From JAPUME01 sp027294185 (GTDB lineage: Bacteria > Acidobacteriota > Terriglobia > UBA7540 > JAPUME01): a stretch of 64,000 nucleotides of DNA. The notes under the pieces are model-generated. The model made no database searches. It was not told the origin of the DNA and saw nothing but the letters and a program-made list of their open reading frames with translations. The DNA lies in NCBI GenBank assembly GCA_963555835.3, contig CAUVWZ020000002.1, forward strand, positions 1,674,001-1,738,000. Reading direction: 5' to 3'. Each line of letters opens with the position of its first letter. Within the stretch, counting starts at the first letter, position 1. Position numbers and translations under genes: made by a program. Positions 35,801 through 44,832 of this stretch are shown here, in pieces.

Positions 35801-36325
35801 GTGGAAAACGTGACCCGACCGGAACCCGCCCCACTGCTTCAGACCTTCGCCCATCTGCTACCGCCACAAGGAACGGCGCTGGACCTTGCCTGCGGCGGCG
35901 GACGAAACGCCGTCTTTCTGGCACAGCAGGGGCTCGAAGTGACCGGAATCGACTGGTCGGAGAAATCCCTCGGGCAGGCGCGGGAGCTGGCTCGCGAGGC
36001 GCGAGTCCGGGTCAACTGGATTCTGAAGGACCTGGAGTCTTCGAGTCTCCCCTCCGCTCCGTTCGACGTCCTCACCTGCTTCTATTACCGCGACCCGCGG
36101 CTCTACCCGCAGATCATATCCGCACTCCGTCCCGGCGGCCTTCTGTTTTATGAAACCTTCACCCGCGAACAGCTGCGCTTCCCCACCGGCCCGCGCAACC
36201 CGGCCCATCTTCTCGTCCCCGGTGAGCTGCTGCAGGCATTCGGGAGACTTGAGGTGCTTTTCTACAGGGAGGCATCTCAGGAAAAAGGCTTCGCCGGCAT
36301 GGTCGCCCGCAAGCAGCCGGCATAA
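35801..36325 (+). CDS. SAM-dependent methyltransferase, TehB-like
   Basis: 174-residue class I methyltransferase. The SAM-binding motif I is ALDLACGGGRNAVFLA (about residue 26), followed by VTGIDWSEKSL (motif II) and FDVLTCFYYR (motif III/IV). Soluble, no N-terminal extension. TehB-like enzymes act on small molecules including tellurite, but the substrate is not shown here. GTG start at 35801. Next gene is 172 bases on. Confidence 0.8.
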   Translation: MENVTRPEPAPLLQTFAHLLPPQGTALDLACGGGRNAVFLAQQGLEVTGIDWSEKSLGQARELAREARVRVNWILKDLESSSLPSAPFDVLTCFYYRDPRLYPQIISALRPGGLLFYETFTREQLRFPTGPRNPAHLLVPGELLQAFGRLEVLFYREASQEKGFAGMVARKQPA

Positions 36326-36497
36326 CAACGAATCATTGATTCAAAATCGCCGTAGGCCGCAAGGCTCCGGTGGAGTAAACTATGGCCGCCAACCCCCCCT
36401 GCATTCCCCATTCTTTCAGGGTTGGCAGGTTCAGAATCCGCCGTCCCTTCCTCCGAACGCTCATCCCGAACACGCGGATTCCCCAGGGAGATCAATA

Positions 36498-37892
36498 ATG
36501 GCAAATGCAAAACACTACGACGCGGTGGTCATCGGCTCAGGGCAGGCCGGAGGGCCGCTCTCGACCACCCTGGCCGGCGCCGGATGGAAGACCGCCCTCA
36601 TCGAGCGGGAGCACATCGGCGGAAGCTGCGTCAACGAAGGCTGTACGCCGACCAAGACCATGGTGGCGAGCGCGCGGGTCGCGCACCTGGCCCGGCGCGG
36701 AGCAGACTACGGCGTCAAAACCGGTCCGATTTCGGTGGACCTGACCAAGGTCCGTCAGCGTAAGCGGGATATCGTCGATATGTTTCGCGGCGGCAGCCAA
36801 AGCCGCATCGAAGGGACCGAGGGGGTGGACCTGATCTTCGGCGAGGGCAGCTTCACGGGACCAAAATCCATCGCCGTGCGTACCAATGACGGCGGAACGC
36901 TCACCCTCACGGCAGATAAGATTCTTCTCAACACCGGCACCCGCGCCTCGAAACCTGCGATTGCAGGATTGGACAAGATTCCCACGCTCGACAATCGCTC
37001 CATCATGGAGTTGGACGAGGTGCCGGAGCATCTGCTGGTGCTGGGCGGAGGCTACATCGGGCTGGAGTTCGGCCAGATGTTTCGCCGTTTCGGCAGCCGG
37101 GTCACAATCGTGCAGTCCGGCAAGCAGTTGCTCGCCCGCGAGGATCCCGACGTTGCGGAGGAGGTGACGAAAATCCTTCGCGAAGATGGCATCGAAGTCC
37201 TGCTCAACGCCGCCACCTCCCGCGCGGCTCAGCGGGACGGCAAGATTCAGTTGCAGCTCCACACATCGGATGGAGAAAGGATTCTTGAGGCTTCGCAGTT
37301 GCTCGTGGCCACGGGAAGGGTTCCGAACTCCGACATGTTGAATCTGGCTGCGGCAGGTATCGAAGCCGACCCCCGCGGGTTCATCAAGACCAATGCGAAG
37401 CTCGAGACCAACGTCGAGGGAATCTACGCGCTCGGCGACGTCAAGGGCGGCCCGGCGTTTACGCATATCTCCTATGATGATTTCCGCATTTTGCGGGCGA
37501 ATCTGCTCCAGGACGGGAACCTTTCAACCGAAGGTCGCCTGGTGCCCTACGCCGTCTTTATCGACCCGCAACTGGGCCGGGTGGGTCTGAGCGAACGCGA
37601 AGCCAACTTGCAGAAGCGGAAGATTCGCGTCGGAAAACTGGAGATGACTTCCGTCGCCCGGGCGCTCGAGATGGACGAGGTACGCGGCTTCATGAAAGCC
37701 ATTGTGGATGCCGACACCGACCAGATTCTGGGCGCGGCAATTCTCGGTATCGAGGGCGGCGAGATCATGTCCGTGATTCAGATGGCCATGATGGGCAAGG
37801 TGCCCTACACGGCCATTCGCGACGGAGTCTTCGCCCATCCGACCCTGGCCGAGTCATTGAACAATCTCTTTATGGCTATGGACAGAAAGTAA
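36498..37892 (+). CDS. Mercuric reductase/dihydrolipoamide dehydrogenase-like flavoprotein
   Basis: 464-residue pyridine nucleotide-disulfide oxidoreductase. FAD motif VVIGSGQAGGPLSTTLAGAG (about residue 11), redox-active CVNEGCTPTK (about 44), NAD(P) motif LVLGGGYIGLEFG (about 182), and the C-terminal dimerisation domain with AHPTLAESLNNLF. The CxxxxC redox pair and Thr-Pro-Thr-Lys resemble MerA-type reductases, but there is no N-terminal heavy-metal domain and no C-terminal CC, so mercuric activity is doubtful. ATG at 36498 begins the homologous region. No lipoamide genes nearby. Confidence 0.85.
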   Translation: MANAKHYDAVVIGSGQAGGPLSTTLAGAGWKTALIEREHIGGSCVNEGCTPTKTMVASARVAHLARRGADYGVKTGPISVDLTKVRQRKRDIVDMFRGGSQSRIEGTEGVDLIFGEGSFTGPKSIAVRTNDGGTLTLTADKILLNTGTRASKPAIAGLDKIPTLDNRSIMELDEVPEHLLVLGGGYIGLEFGQMFRRFGSRVTIVQSGKQLLAREDPDVAEEVTKILREDGIEVLLNAATSRAAQRDGKIQLQLHTSDGERILEASQLLVATGRVPNSDMLNLAAAGIEADPRGFIKTNAKLETNVEGIYALGDVKGGPAFTHISYDDFRILRANLLQDGNLSTEGRLVPYAVFIDPQLGRVGLSEREANLQKRKIRVGKLEMTSVARALEMDEVRGFMKAIVDADTDQILGAAILGIEGGEIMSVIQMAMMGKVPYTAIRDGVFAHPTLAESLNNLFMAMDRK

Positions 37893-38241
37893 TGAAGCTC
37901 ATCTCTGTCAATGGAGAAATTAACAGGCCGGATCGCACGCCCGGCAGACGAAGACGAAAAGCGGGCATCGCACCCCGAGCGTGGTCGTCACACTTCCGGT
38001 CGACCAACGAAACCGCCGCCAACCGAGGACGCAAGTTCACCAGGAGGAAGATGCCGTGGTGAGGCTCGCAGAAGAATGCGATGACCCCGAAAGTCGGCAC
38101 ATGACTTTCTCAGGTCCCCCTTCGGCAGGACAAGGTTCGTCAGGACAAGGTTCGTCAGGACAGGGCTTTAACCCTGCCGTAAACGAAAACCCTCTTCCCT
38201 TTTTCGCGGGATGCGGTTAATTTGGATTCAGGCGCTTCGAA
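37893..38241. other. Intergenic region upstream of tRNA-Ala with a 15-bp tandem repeat
   Basis: Two perfect copies of a 15-base unit (CAAGGTTCGTCAGGA) at 38131-38160 plus a partial copy on each side. No gene or clear tRNA promoter. Confidence 0.45.
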
Positions 38242-38317
38242 GGGCGTGTAGCTCAGCTGGGAGAGCACCTGGTTTGCAACCAGGGGGTAGTGGGTTCGAG
38301 TCCCATCACGTCCACCA
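38242..38317 (+). tRNA. tRNA-Ala (UGC)
   Basis: Acceptor GGGCGTG/CACGTCC contains the G3-U70 pair that identifies alanine tRNAs; anticodon arm CCTGG-TTTGCAA-CCAGG gives TGC; T loop TTCGAGT; A73 and encoded CCA. Confidence 0.97.
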
Positions 38318-38678
38318 ACTTTTTCCTGTAGTTTCAATTGATTACGAACTTTCCTTTTTCCTGAGGTTCGTCAACTTGGGTCCGTTGGGGTCCAATAACG
38401 AGCTGCCTCGCCGCCGTTTTTCGATGATTCCCGTCGTGTCACGGCGCAGCCGGAAATGATCATATCCCCACCCGCTCAGCGGTGCCCCACTTGGATATAT
38501 TACGCCCTTCCCTGATAGTGCCAGCAATCTCAACAGAGGCCGTTAACGTGGGATAGGTCCTCCCTTGTCGCCCAGTGTTTACCTATCCTTTCAGGAAGGA
38601 ACTGTGAGAACTGCACTTGGGGCGAAACATTATCGGCGCCCGTCGACCCGGCGACAGCCCACCGATTTTTATGCTTTC
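38318..38678. other. Intergenic region, nothing recognised
   Basis: No gene, RNA or strong hairpin seen between tRNA-Ala and the glycerol dehydrogenase gene. Confidence 0.4.
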
Positions 38679-39803
38679 CTAACTGACATTCACCTCTTTT
38701 TTGCGCTCCTTCCAAGCCCGGCCGATCGCATCTGCAGCCAGAATCCCATCTGTTACCATGTCAGGACGGACGTCGAATGGTTCATTGTGGATCGTTTCTC
38801 CTTTTGCCGTAGCGCGGGCTGCGACCTGTTCGAGCATCTCCAGTGGCACGTCCCTCAGTCCAACCTCTGCCAGGGTGACGGGTAGACTGACGCTAGTAGA
38901 GAAACTGAGCACTTCTTCTATCAGCTTTTGAGGCTTGCCTTCCATGACCAGCTGCACCAGGGTTCCGAAAGCAACTTTTTCGCCGTGGAAAAAAGGGTGG
39001 GTTGCAGGAGCTACTGTCAACCCATTGTGGATGGCGTGCGCCGCTGCCAGGCCCGCCGACTCAAAACCTAACCCTGACAGCAAAGTGTTGGCTTCAATCA
39101 ATCGTTCAAGAGCCGGAGTGACGGCTTGGGTTTCGACAGCAAGTTTGGCATCAGCGCCGTCGTTTAGTAAAGTTCGATAGCAAAGTTCGGCCAGAGCCAG
39201 AGCGCTCTGAGTCGATCCACCGCCCCGCATGTTCTTGACAGATCCCTCGACGCAGGTCCTGGCTTCAAACATCGTTGCCAGGGCGTCACCCATTCCAGCT
39301 ACTAGGAGCCGGACCGGACTTCGCGCAATCACAGTGGAATCGACCAATACCAAATCGGGATTCTTACGATAGAAGCGATACTGGAGAAAGACTCCCTCTT
39401 CGCTGTAAATCACAGACAATGCACTGCAGGGAGCGTCACTCGAGGCAATCGTGGGGCAGTTGACCACCGGCAAGCCTAGGTCGGCAGCCGCGGCCCGGCC
39501 GGTATCGAGTGCTTTACCTCCTCCAGCAGCAATGATTACTCGTCCATTCATTCTTTTTGCCGAATTCTTAACTCGCTCGATTTCGGCAAGAGAGCATTCT
39601 CCCCCGAACTGGTGTATCTCAAAGGAGATACTTGAATCGCCCAAGGTCTTGCGCCACGTCTCCAACAGCATTCTGACAGCCGTTTTGCCGGCTAAGATCA
39701 GGGCTGGACCCTCGAGACCAAGAGTACCCATTTCCTGACCAAGCACCTGCGTAGCGTTCTTTCCTTGCGTGTAGCGACTCGGGCACGAAAACACGGATAA
39801 CAT
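38679..39803 (-). CDS. Glycerol dehydrogenase-like iron/zinc-containing alcohol dehydrogenase
   Basis: 374 residues. NAD-binding GGGKALDTGRAAA (about residue 93-105), substrate and metal region SSDAPCSALSVIY (about 121), metal His residues in LAAAHAIHNGLTV (about 255) and HPFFHGEKVAFG (about 272), matching the GldA group. Converts glycerol to dihydroxyacetone or related polyols. Single gene, opposite in direction to the methylamine island that starts 480 bases later. Confidence 0.88.
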   Translation of the reverse strand: MLSVFSCPSRYTQGKNATQVLGQEMGTLGLEGPALILAGKTAVRMLLETWRKTLGDSSISFEIHQFGGECSLAEIERVKNSAKRMNGRVIIAAGGGKALDTGRAAAADLGLPVVNCPTIASSDAPCSALSVIYSEEGVFLQYRFYRKNPDLVLVDSTVIARSPVRLLVAGMGDALATMFEARTCVEGSVKNMRGGGSTQSALALAELCYRTLLNDGADAKLAVETQAVTPALERLIEANTLLSGLGFESAGLAAAHAIHNGLTVAPATHPFFHGEKVAFGTLVQLVMEGKPQKLIEEVLSFSTSVSLPVTLAEVGLRDVPLEMLEQVAARATAKGETIHNEPFDVRPDMVTDGILAADAIGRAWKERKKEVNVS

Positions 39804-40286
39804 AAATCCTCCTCACGACAGCTAGTTTCTCGACGATCAGCAAGGAATGTTCACCAACTCAGTGACCGCAACTCTTGCTGCCTAACCAGTACTTCCGAAC
39901 TATCGGTTTCGGCGAACTACAACTGCCGATGGATGAGTTGGGCACTTGCAGAAAGGAATTGGCCTTTTTGCCTTGCTAATCATCGCCCTCACTTTCAGGC
40001 TGACAGCCATCCACGTCCAATCTGGTTCAAACATTTAGAAGCCAAAACGCATGGCTTCCTAGTACCGAAAATGTCTGACGGAGCATTTAGCATAGACCTC
40101 ACCTGGTCAGAATCGTACAATAACTCTTTGAAGATCTCCCATGTATAATCTATATCCAGAAGATGCTAAGGGTGACAATTGGTCGGCCGTGCAAAAAACG
40201 CATTTGGCTACTTACTTGGGTTGACAGCCAGTCTAGTTGCGCAAGATAGGCGTCAACCTTGGCGGTGCTTACGATGTGGAGTATTT
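39804..40286. other. Divergent intergenic region
   Basis: Between glycerol dehydrogenase and the PQQ dehydrogenase. TATAAT at 40144-40149 is a strong -10 candidate pointing to the PQQ gene, with no good -35 at normal spacing; a regulated promoter is possible. A TTG at 40179 opens the PQQ frame but gives an unlikely N-terminus. Confidence 0.4.
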
Positions 40287-42185
40287 GTGTGGTGGATTTT
40301 CTTGATGGCTGGAGGAGTTCTGCCCGCCTTAGCATCTGGGACTTCGCCGTCTAGTTCGGGGCCCCAGATTTATCGTGACCACTGCGCACGTTGTCATGGA
40401 AGGAATGGTGAGGGAAGCGGCTCCGTATCGAGCTTAAGAGATACAACCCTCTCACACAATGACTTAATCTCGGTGGTGAGCGACGGAATCCCTGGGACGG
40501 CGATGCTCCCCTGGAAGGGTCGGCTCAGCGATCTAGAAATTAAAAGCGTGGTCGATTTCATGTTTTCGGTCATCAGCACTTCACGAGCGGGGACAGATGA
40601 AGCGGCGGATTGGATCCATCACCATCGTACCTGGGCGGCCCATCGCTATGTGCCACTCGATCAGATTAATCGTGAGAATATCCAGGAGCTTCGCGTAGCT
40701 TGGGCTTTCTCGCTTGGTGTGCAAGGAGGTCTGGAGGGAACGCCGGCGGTCGAAGACGGTTTTATGTATGTCACCTCCGGCTGGGGGGAAGTCTTTAAAT
40801 TGGACCTTCGAAACGAGGGCAGGCTCGTGTGGCGGTTTGATCCCAAGGTTCCCCGAGACGTGGCGCGCGTAGTCTGCTGCGGTATTAACAACCGTGGAGT
40901 GGCTATCACAGAGGAAACAATTATCGAGAACACGCTCGACGGTCGGACGATCGCGATCGACAAGCAGACAGGAAAGAAGGTGTGGGAGACACGCCTCGCC
41001 GATCCAGAAAAGGGGGAATCCTCTACGGCGGCTCCCTTAGTCGCCAAAGGAAAGGTTTTCACCGGCGTTGCCGGGGGCGAGTATGGGATCCGCGGCTGGA
41101 TTGCAGCCATCGACCTGAAAACTGGCGATCAAGTGTGGAAAGTTTACACGATCCCGGGCCCGGGAGAGCCCGGGCACGAAACCTGGGCCGGGGACTCATG
41201 GAAGACAGGGGGAGGGCCAACCTGGATCACTGGATCCTATGATCGCGAGCTTGAGACTCTTTACTGGGGTGTGGGTAACCCAGGTCCGGACTGGGATCCC
41301 TCCTATCGGGCAGGCGACAACCTTTACACGAGCTCGGTTTTGGCCCTTAACCCTGAGACCGGAAAGCGCAAGTGGCACTACCAGTACACACCGGCAGACT
41401 CCTGGGACTATGACGGCAATAACGAGAGTATCTTGCTGGACGTTGAGATTCGCGGCCAAAAACGTCGCGCCCTGATTCACGCCGACCGAAACGGATTCTT
41501 CTACGCCCTCGATCGAACCACCGGGCAGTTTATCTATGCCGTCCAGTTCGTAGACAAGCTCACCTGGACCTCGGGCCTGGATCCTAAGACGGGTCGACCC
41601 CTCGACCGGAATCTGAAAACGGTGCCAAGCCGGGATAATCCGAGAGCCTCCACCTGCCCCGGGAATATGGGCGGGAAGAACTGGCCTCCAATGTCCTACA
41701 GTCCGAAAGAAAGGCTCGCTTTCATCCCCGTCATCGAAAGCTGTAACGTGCTTGTTCATAAGCCGCAGGACTACAAGCCTGCTGAGCTCTTTCTGGGAGG
41801 AGGACTGGACAACACCCAGTACGAGATCACTGGGAGTCTGACGGCAGTCGATGTAGCGAGGGGTGAAATTCGGTGGAAGACGCGCACTTCATCTCCGCTT
41901 CTCGGAGGCACGCTTGCCACTGCCGGGGGCCTTGTTTTCACAGGCGATCCTAGTGGGCGGTTCTCAGCCTACGACAGCTCCACAGGCGACGAACTCTGGC
42001 ACTTTCAGACGGGAACTGGCATCAATGCCCCGCCTGTCAGCTTCGCCGTGGATGGGCGACAGCAGGTCGCAATCTTGGCGGGCACGGGGGGCGCCTGGCC
42101 TCTCTGGTTCATGGACTCAACACCGTGGCTCCGGGACGTCCGGCCGGGTGCCATGCTCTACGTCTTCGACCTGGCGGGCGAGTGA
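40287..42185 (+). CDS. PQQ-dependent alcohol dehydrogenase with N-terminal heme c and DYD motif
   Basis: About 630 residues. A signal peptide (WWIFLMAGGVLPALA) is followed by a cytochrome c site, CARCHGRNGEG (about residue 33), then an eight-bladed propeller. Adjacent Cys residues in ARVVCCGINN fit the disulfide that faces PQQ. The active-site stretch ADSWDYDGNN has Asp-Tyr-Asp; in XoxF and PedH the second Asp coordinates a lanthanide, while calcium enzymes have Ala or Ser. So lanthanide dependence is inferred. Periplasmic; oxidises methanol or another alcohol. GTG at 40287 follows GGAG and gives a clean signal peptide; TTG at 40179 is less likely. It precedes the methylamine genes but is separated by a transposase scar. 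Confidence 0.85.
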   Translation: MWWIFLMAGGVLPALASGTSPSSSGPQIYRDHCARCHGRNGEGSGSVSSLRDTTLSHNDLISVVSDGIPGTAMLPWKGRLSDLEIKSVVDFMFSVISTSRAGTDEAADWIHHHRTWAAHRYVPLDQINRENIQELRVAWAFSLGVQGGLEGTPAVEDGFMYVTSGWGEVFKLDLRNEGRLVWRFDPKVPRDVARVVCCGINNRGVAITEETIIENTLDGRTIAIDKQTGKKVWETRLADPEKGESSTAAPLVAKGKVFTGVAGGEYGIRGWIAAIDLKTGDQVWKVYTIPGPGEPGHETWAGDSWKTGGGPTWITGSYDRELETLYWGVGNPGPDWDPSYRAGDNLYTSSVLALNPETGKRKWHYQYTPADSWDYDGNNESILLDVEIRGQKRRALIHADRNGFFYALDRTTGQFIYAVQFVDKLTWTSGLDPKTGRPLDRNLKTVPSRDNPRASTCPGNMGGKNWPPMSYSPKERLAFIPVIESCNVLVHKPQDYKPAELFLGGGLDNTQYEITGSLTAVDVARGEIRWKTRTSSPLLGGTLATAGGLVFTGDPSGRFSAYDSSTGDELWHFQTGTGINAPPVSFAVDGRQQVAILAGTGGAWPLWFMDSTPWLRDVRPGAMLYVFDLAGE

Positions 42186-42227
42186 ACCAAGTGGCCCCAC
42201 AACTATTCCGGAAAGTGTGAGTCGAGA

Positions 42228-42252
42228 CCTCTACACGCAGGCCGCGTAGAGG
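42228..42252. repeat. Hairpin downstream of the PQQ dehydrogenase
   Basis: CCTCTAC (42228-42234) pairs with GTAGAGG (42246-42252); no T tail, so a terminator is doubtful. Confidence 0.35.
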
Positions 42253-42408
42253 AACAGCATGCTGACCCAGGTTCCCAGCAACAGGAACCGCGGCCAGATG
42301 GTCAGCAACCTGTGGTCCGGAAAAATTCCGTACATTTGCGCTAACGGCAATAATCCGGCGTTCCTAGAAGACTTTGGCAAAACTCCAGAGTATGGCATCC
42401 TCTGATGG

Positions 42409-43039
42409 ATGCGGACACTCGATTGCCTCTCACACCAATTACTGACTGTTGCTTCTCTGTTTCAAGATACCCTCAGATTCCTTGGCGCGGTCCTCCGTTC
42501 CAGATCCGCACTGATGACTGATGGCGGAGAACCTGTTCCTGCGCCAGCAACTGGTCCTGTACCTGAAGCGCAAGGTCAAACCTCGGCGAGCCAACGATGC
42601 TACCCGGTTGACCCGGGTGTTGCTTTCTAGGCCGTTTGCGTGGCGACAGGCTCTGACCCTGGTCCAGCCGGACACCTTGATCCGGTGGCATCGGAAGGGC
42701 TTTCGACTTTTCTGGCGTTGGAAGTCCAGACCACGAGGCAGGCCATGTCTTCCGATCCATCTTCGTGATTTGATCGGGGAGATGGCTGTGAACAATCCAA
42801 CCTGGGGCGAGGAGCGCATCGCTGCAGAACTGCTGCTGAAGCTAGGGATTCGCGTATCGCTTCGTACGATAAGACGCTCTATGCCTGAGAACACCGGGTC
42901 GGGGCCTGGCGTCTCCTCTCAACGCTGGATGACCTTTGTCCGGGAGCGCGCCCACCAGGGCTACCGCACCCAGGGTCGAACTCCCTATCAAACCTTCCTC
43001 GATAGGGTGAAAGAAACGATGACGGAGAAGGCCGCTTAG
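42409..43039 (+). pseudogene. Broken transposase (integrase-core IS)
   Basis: The reading frame starts as LFQDTLRFLGAVLRSRSALM, shifts frame near 42515, and continues AENLFLRQQLVLYLKRKVKP and the helix-turn-helix region. After SSQRWMTFVRE it jumps straight to HQGYRTQGRTPYQTFLDRVK, the family's C-terminal end. The central DDE catalytic region (about 200 residues in intact relatives) is missing. Frameshift plus deletion make it inactive. It lies just upstream of the methylamine gene set. Confidence 0.75.
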
Positions 43040-43157
43040 CTTACAATCTCCTGCCACCGGAAATCCCCGGTGTCCGGTCATCTTCAGCTAAGCACACAAC
43101 ACGAACGCCCTAGGCATAACGGAGAGAATTTTCACACGAAGGGACGATCTATAAATT

Positions 43158-44552
43158 ATGAGTGACGAGCTAAAATCACTTATTACCATCTTTACCGAAT
43201 TCTATTATTGGATCACCATAGTTTTGATGTTCCTGATTCATGTCGGGTTTAGTCTGTATGAAGTGGGCGTTTCTCGGCAGAAAAACATGCTGCACACCCT
43301 CATGAAGAATGCCATGCTAATGCCTCTCATCACGGTCACGTTCTTTTTCTTCGGATGGTGGATCTACTTTGCTTTCCAGGACGGGCCCGGAATCACAGGC
43401 GGATTCAAAGCCGCCCCGTGGGCCGTTCCTTGGAGCGAACTGATGGGACCGCATATGGGCGGGGAACCCCACAGCGATGCGATCACTACGGAACAGAGCC
43501 TCACCTGGGCACGCCTGAACGGTGTTTTCTGGGGTGCGTTCCTGCTTTTTTCCTGGACGGCGGCCTCGATTTTGTCAGGAGCTGTGATTGAGCGAATCCG
43601 CTCGAGTAGTTTTTGGCTCTTCGCCGTTTTCGTTGGTTCGGGCACATGGTTAATTGCGGCGGCGTGGGGATGGTCCGATGCGGGATGGATGGTAAGATTG
43701 TTGGGGTACCATGATGCTTATGCTTCCGGGGTAGTTCATGCGGTTGCAGGCGGATCGGCATTGGCCATTCTGATCCACCTGGGCCCGAGAATTGGCCGAT
43801 TTCGTGCGGATGGATCCCCCCGAAACTTCCCTCCTCATAACACATGGCTGGTGATCATCGGGCTGTTTCTGATTTATACGGGATTTTGGGGATTCTACGC
43901 AGCCTGTAACATCCCCATCATAGATATCGACCCTGATGCCACCCGAACGTTCTTTTCCGCCACGACGATTTACCTAACCCCGACGACCCTGAGCGCGGTC
44001 ACCTTGAATTTCCTGATGTCGCTCGCGGGCGGTTTAATCGCGGGCTACTATGTGTCCAAGGGCAACCCGTACTGGACATTTTCCGGCGGGCTTGCCGGCC
44101 TGATTGCCGGGGCGGCCGGCAATGATTTGTACCATCCGCTCCAGGCACTTCTCATTGCAGCCCTGGGCACGTATTGCATTTTCAAACTACACCATTGGGT
44201 CGAACGCCGATTCAAGATCGATGACGCTGTCGGCACCGTGGCCGTTCACGGCTACTCGGCGGTCTTCGGCTTGATCATGGCAGGCTTTGTGCTCTGGGGA
44301 TATCCGAGTTCTCCCCATCCCGGCTATGCGCCGATCACACCCTTAGGGCAGTTGCTTGGGGCCGTCATCATGTTCTTCTTTCTCGGTTTCCTTCCTTGCT
44401 ACGTTTTGGGGTTTGTCTTGAAAAAACTGGGATTGCTCAGAATCCCTCTGGCCGTTGAGTTGGCCGGTATGGATTTTCTCCATCAGGAGATCGAGCGCCG
44501 GGGGGCGCATGAAATCATTGAAGCCGAAGGTCAAGTCGTTCAAAAACAGTAG
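43158..44552 (+). CDS. Amt-family (ammonium/methylammonium) transporter
   Basis: 464-residue membrane protein with about 11 helices. Two Amt landmarks are visible: the pore His in ASGVVHAVAGGSALA (about residue 195) and the second pore His in DAVGTVAVHGYSAVFGLIMAG (quoted over its 20-residue core; about 360). It is divergent from AmtB and has an acidic, polar C-terminus. Uptake of ammonium or, given the neighbours, methylammonium is inferred. Next gene is 23 bases downstream; co-transcription with the membrane protein and oxidoreductase is likely. Confidence 0.8.
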   Translation: MSDELKSLITIFTEFYYWITIVLMFLIHVGFSLYEVGVSRQKNMLHTLMKNAMLMPLITVTFFFFGWWIYFAFQDGPGITGGFKAAPWAVPWSELMGPHMGGEPHSDAITTEQSLTWARLNGVFWGAFLLFSWTAASILSGAVIERIRSSSFWLFAVFVGSGTWLIAAAWGWSDAGWMVRLLGYHDAYASGVVHAVAGGSALAILIHLGPRIGRFRADGSPRNFPPHNTWLVIIGLFLIYTGFWGFYAACNIPIIDIDPDATRTFFSATTIYLTPTTLSAVTLNFLMSLAGGLIAGYYVSKGNPYWTFSGGLAGLIAGAAGNDLYHPLQALLIAALGTYCIFKLHHWVERRFKIDDAVGTVAVHGYSAVFGLIMAGFVLWGYPSSPHPGYAPITPLGQLLGAVIMFFFLGFLPCYVLGFVLKKLGLLRIPLAVELAGMDFLHQEIERRGAHEIIEAEGQVVQKQ

Positions 44553-44575
44553 GAATTCATTCGGGGAGGTCGATC

Positions 44576-44809
44576 ATGCGAACTGGGCTTATTGAAAATT
44601 GGACGGGAAATCCTGCAGAAATCGGGCCGATGTATCCGTTCGTCGGTTTTGAGATGCCGGTAGTCCTGGTATGTTTCATCCTTTGGATTCTCTACACCAT
44701 CTGGCAGATGAGATTTGAAAATACCCACTACGCCAGGGAGGAGCAGGAATTGAGAAAATCTGACTCGAAGGTTCTCCGGGAAGCGAACTCGAAATTGGTG
44801 AAGTATTAA
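44576..44809 (+). CDS. Small membrane protein of unknown function
   Basis: 77 residues with one transmembrane helix (about 27-45, VVLVCFILWILYTIW) and a charged C-terminal coil. ATG follows GGGGAGGTCG closely. It sits 23 bases after the Amt-like gene and 23 before the oxidoreductase, so it is probably a partner of one of them. No family recognised. Confidence 0.6.
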   Translation: MRTGLIENWTGNPAEIGPMYPFVGFEMPVVLVCFILWILYTIWQMRFENTHYAREEQELRKSDSKVLREANSKLVKY

Positions 44810-44832
44810 CGTATCCCTACCGAGGTGATGTC

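Noticed and set aside
35801..37892. Mercury-resistance operon (methyltransferase plus reductase)
   Set aside because: No MerR, MerT or MerP-like gene; the flavoprotein lacks the heavy-metal domain and C-terminal Cys pair.
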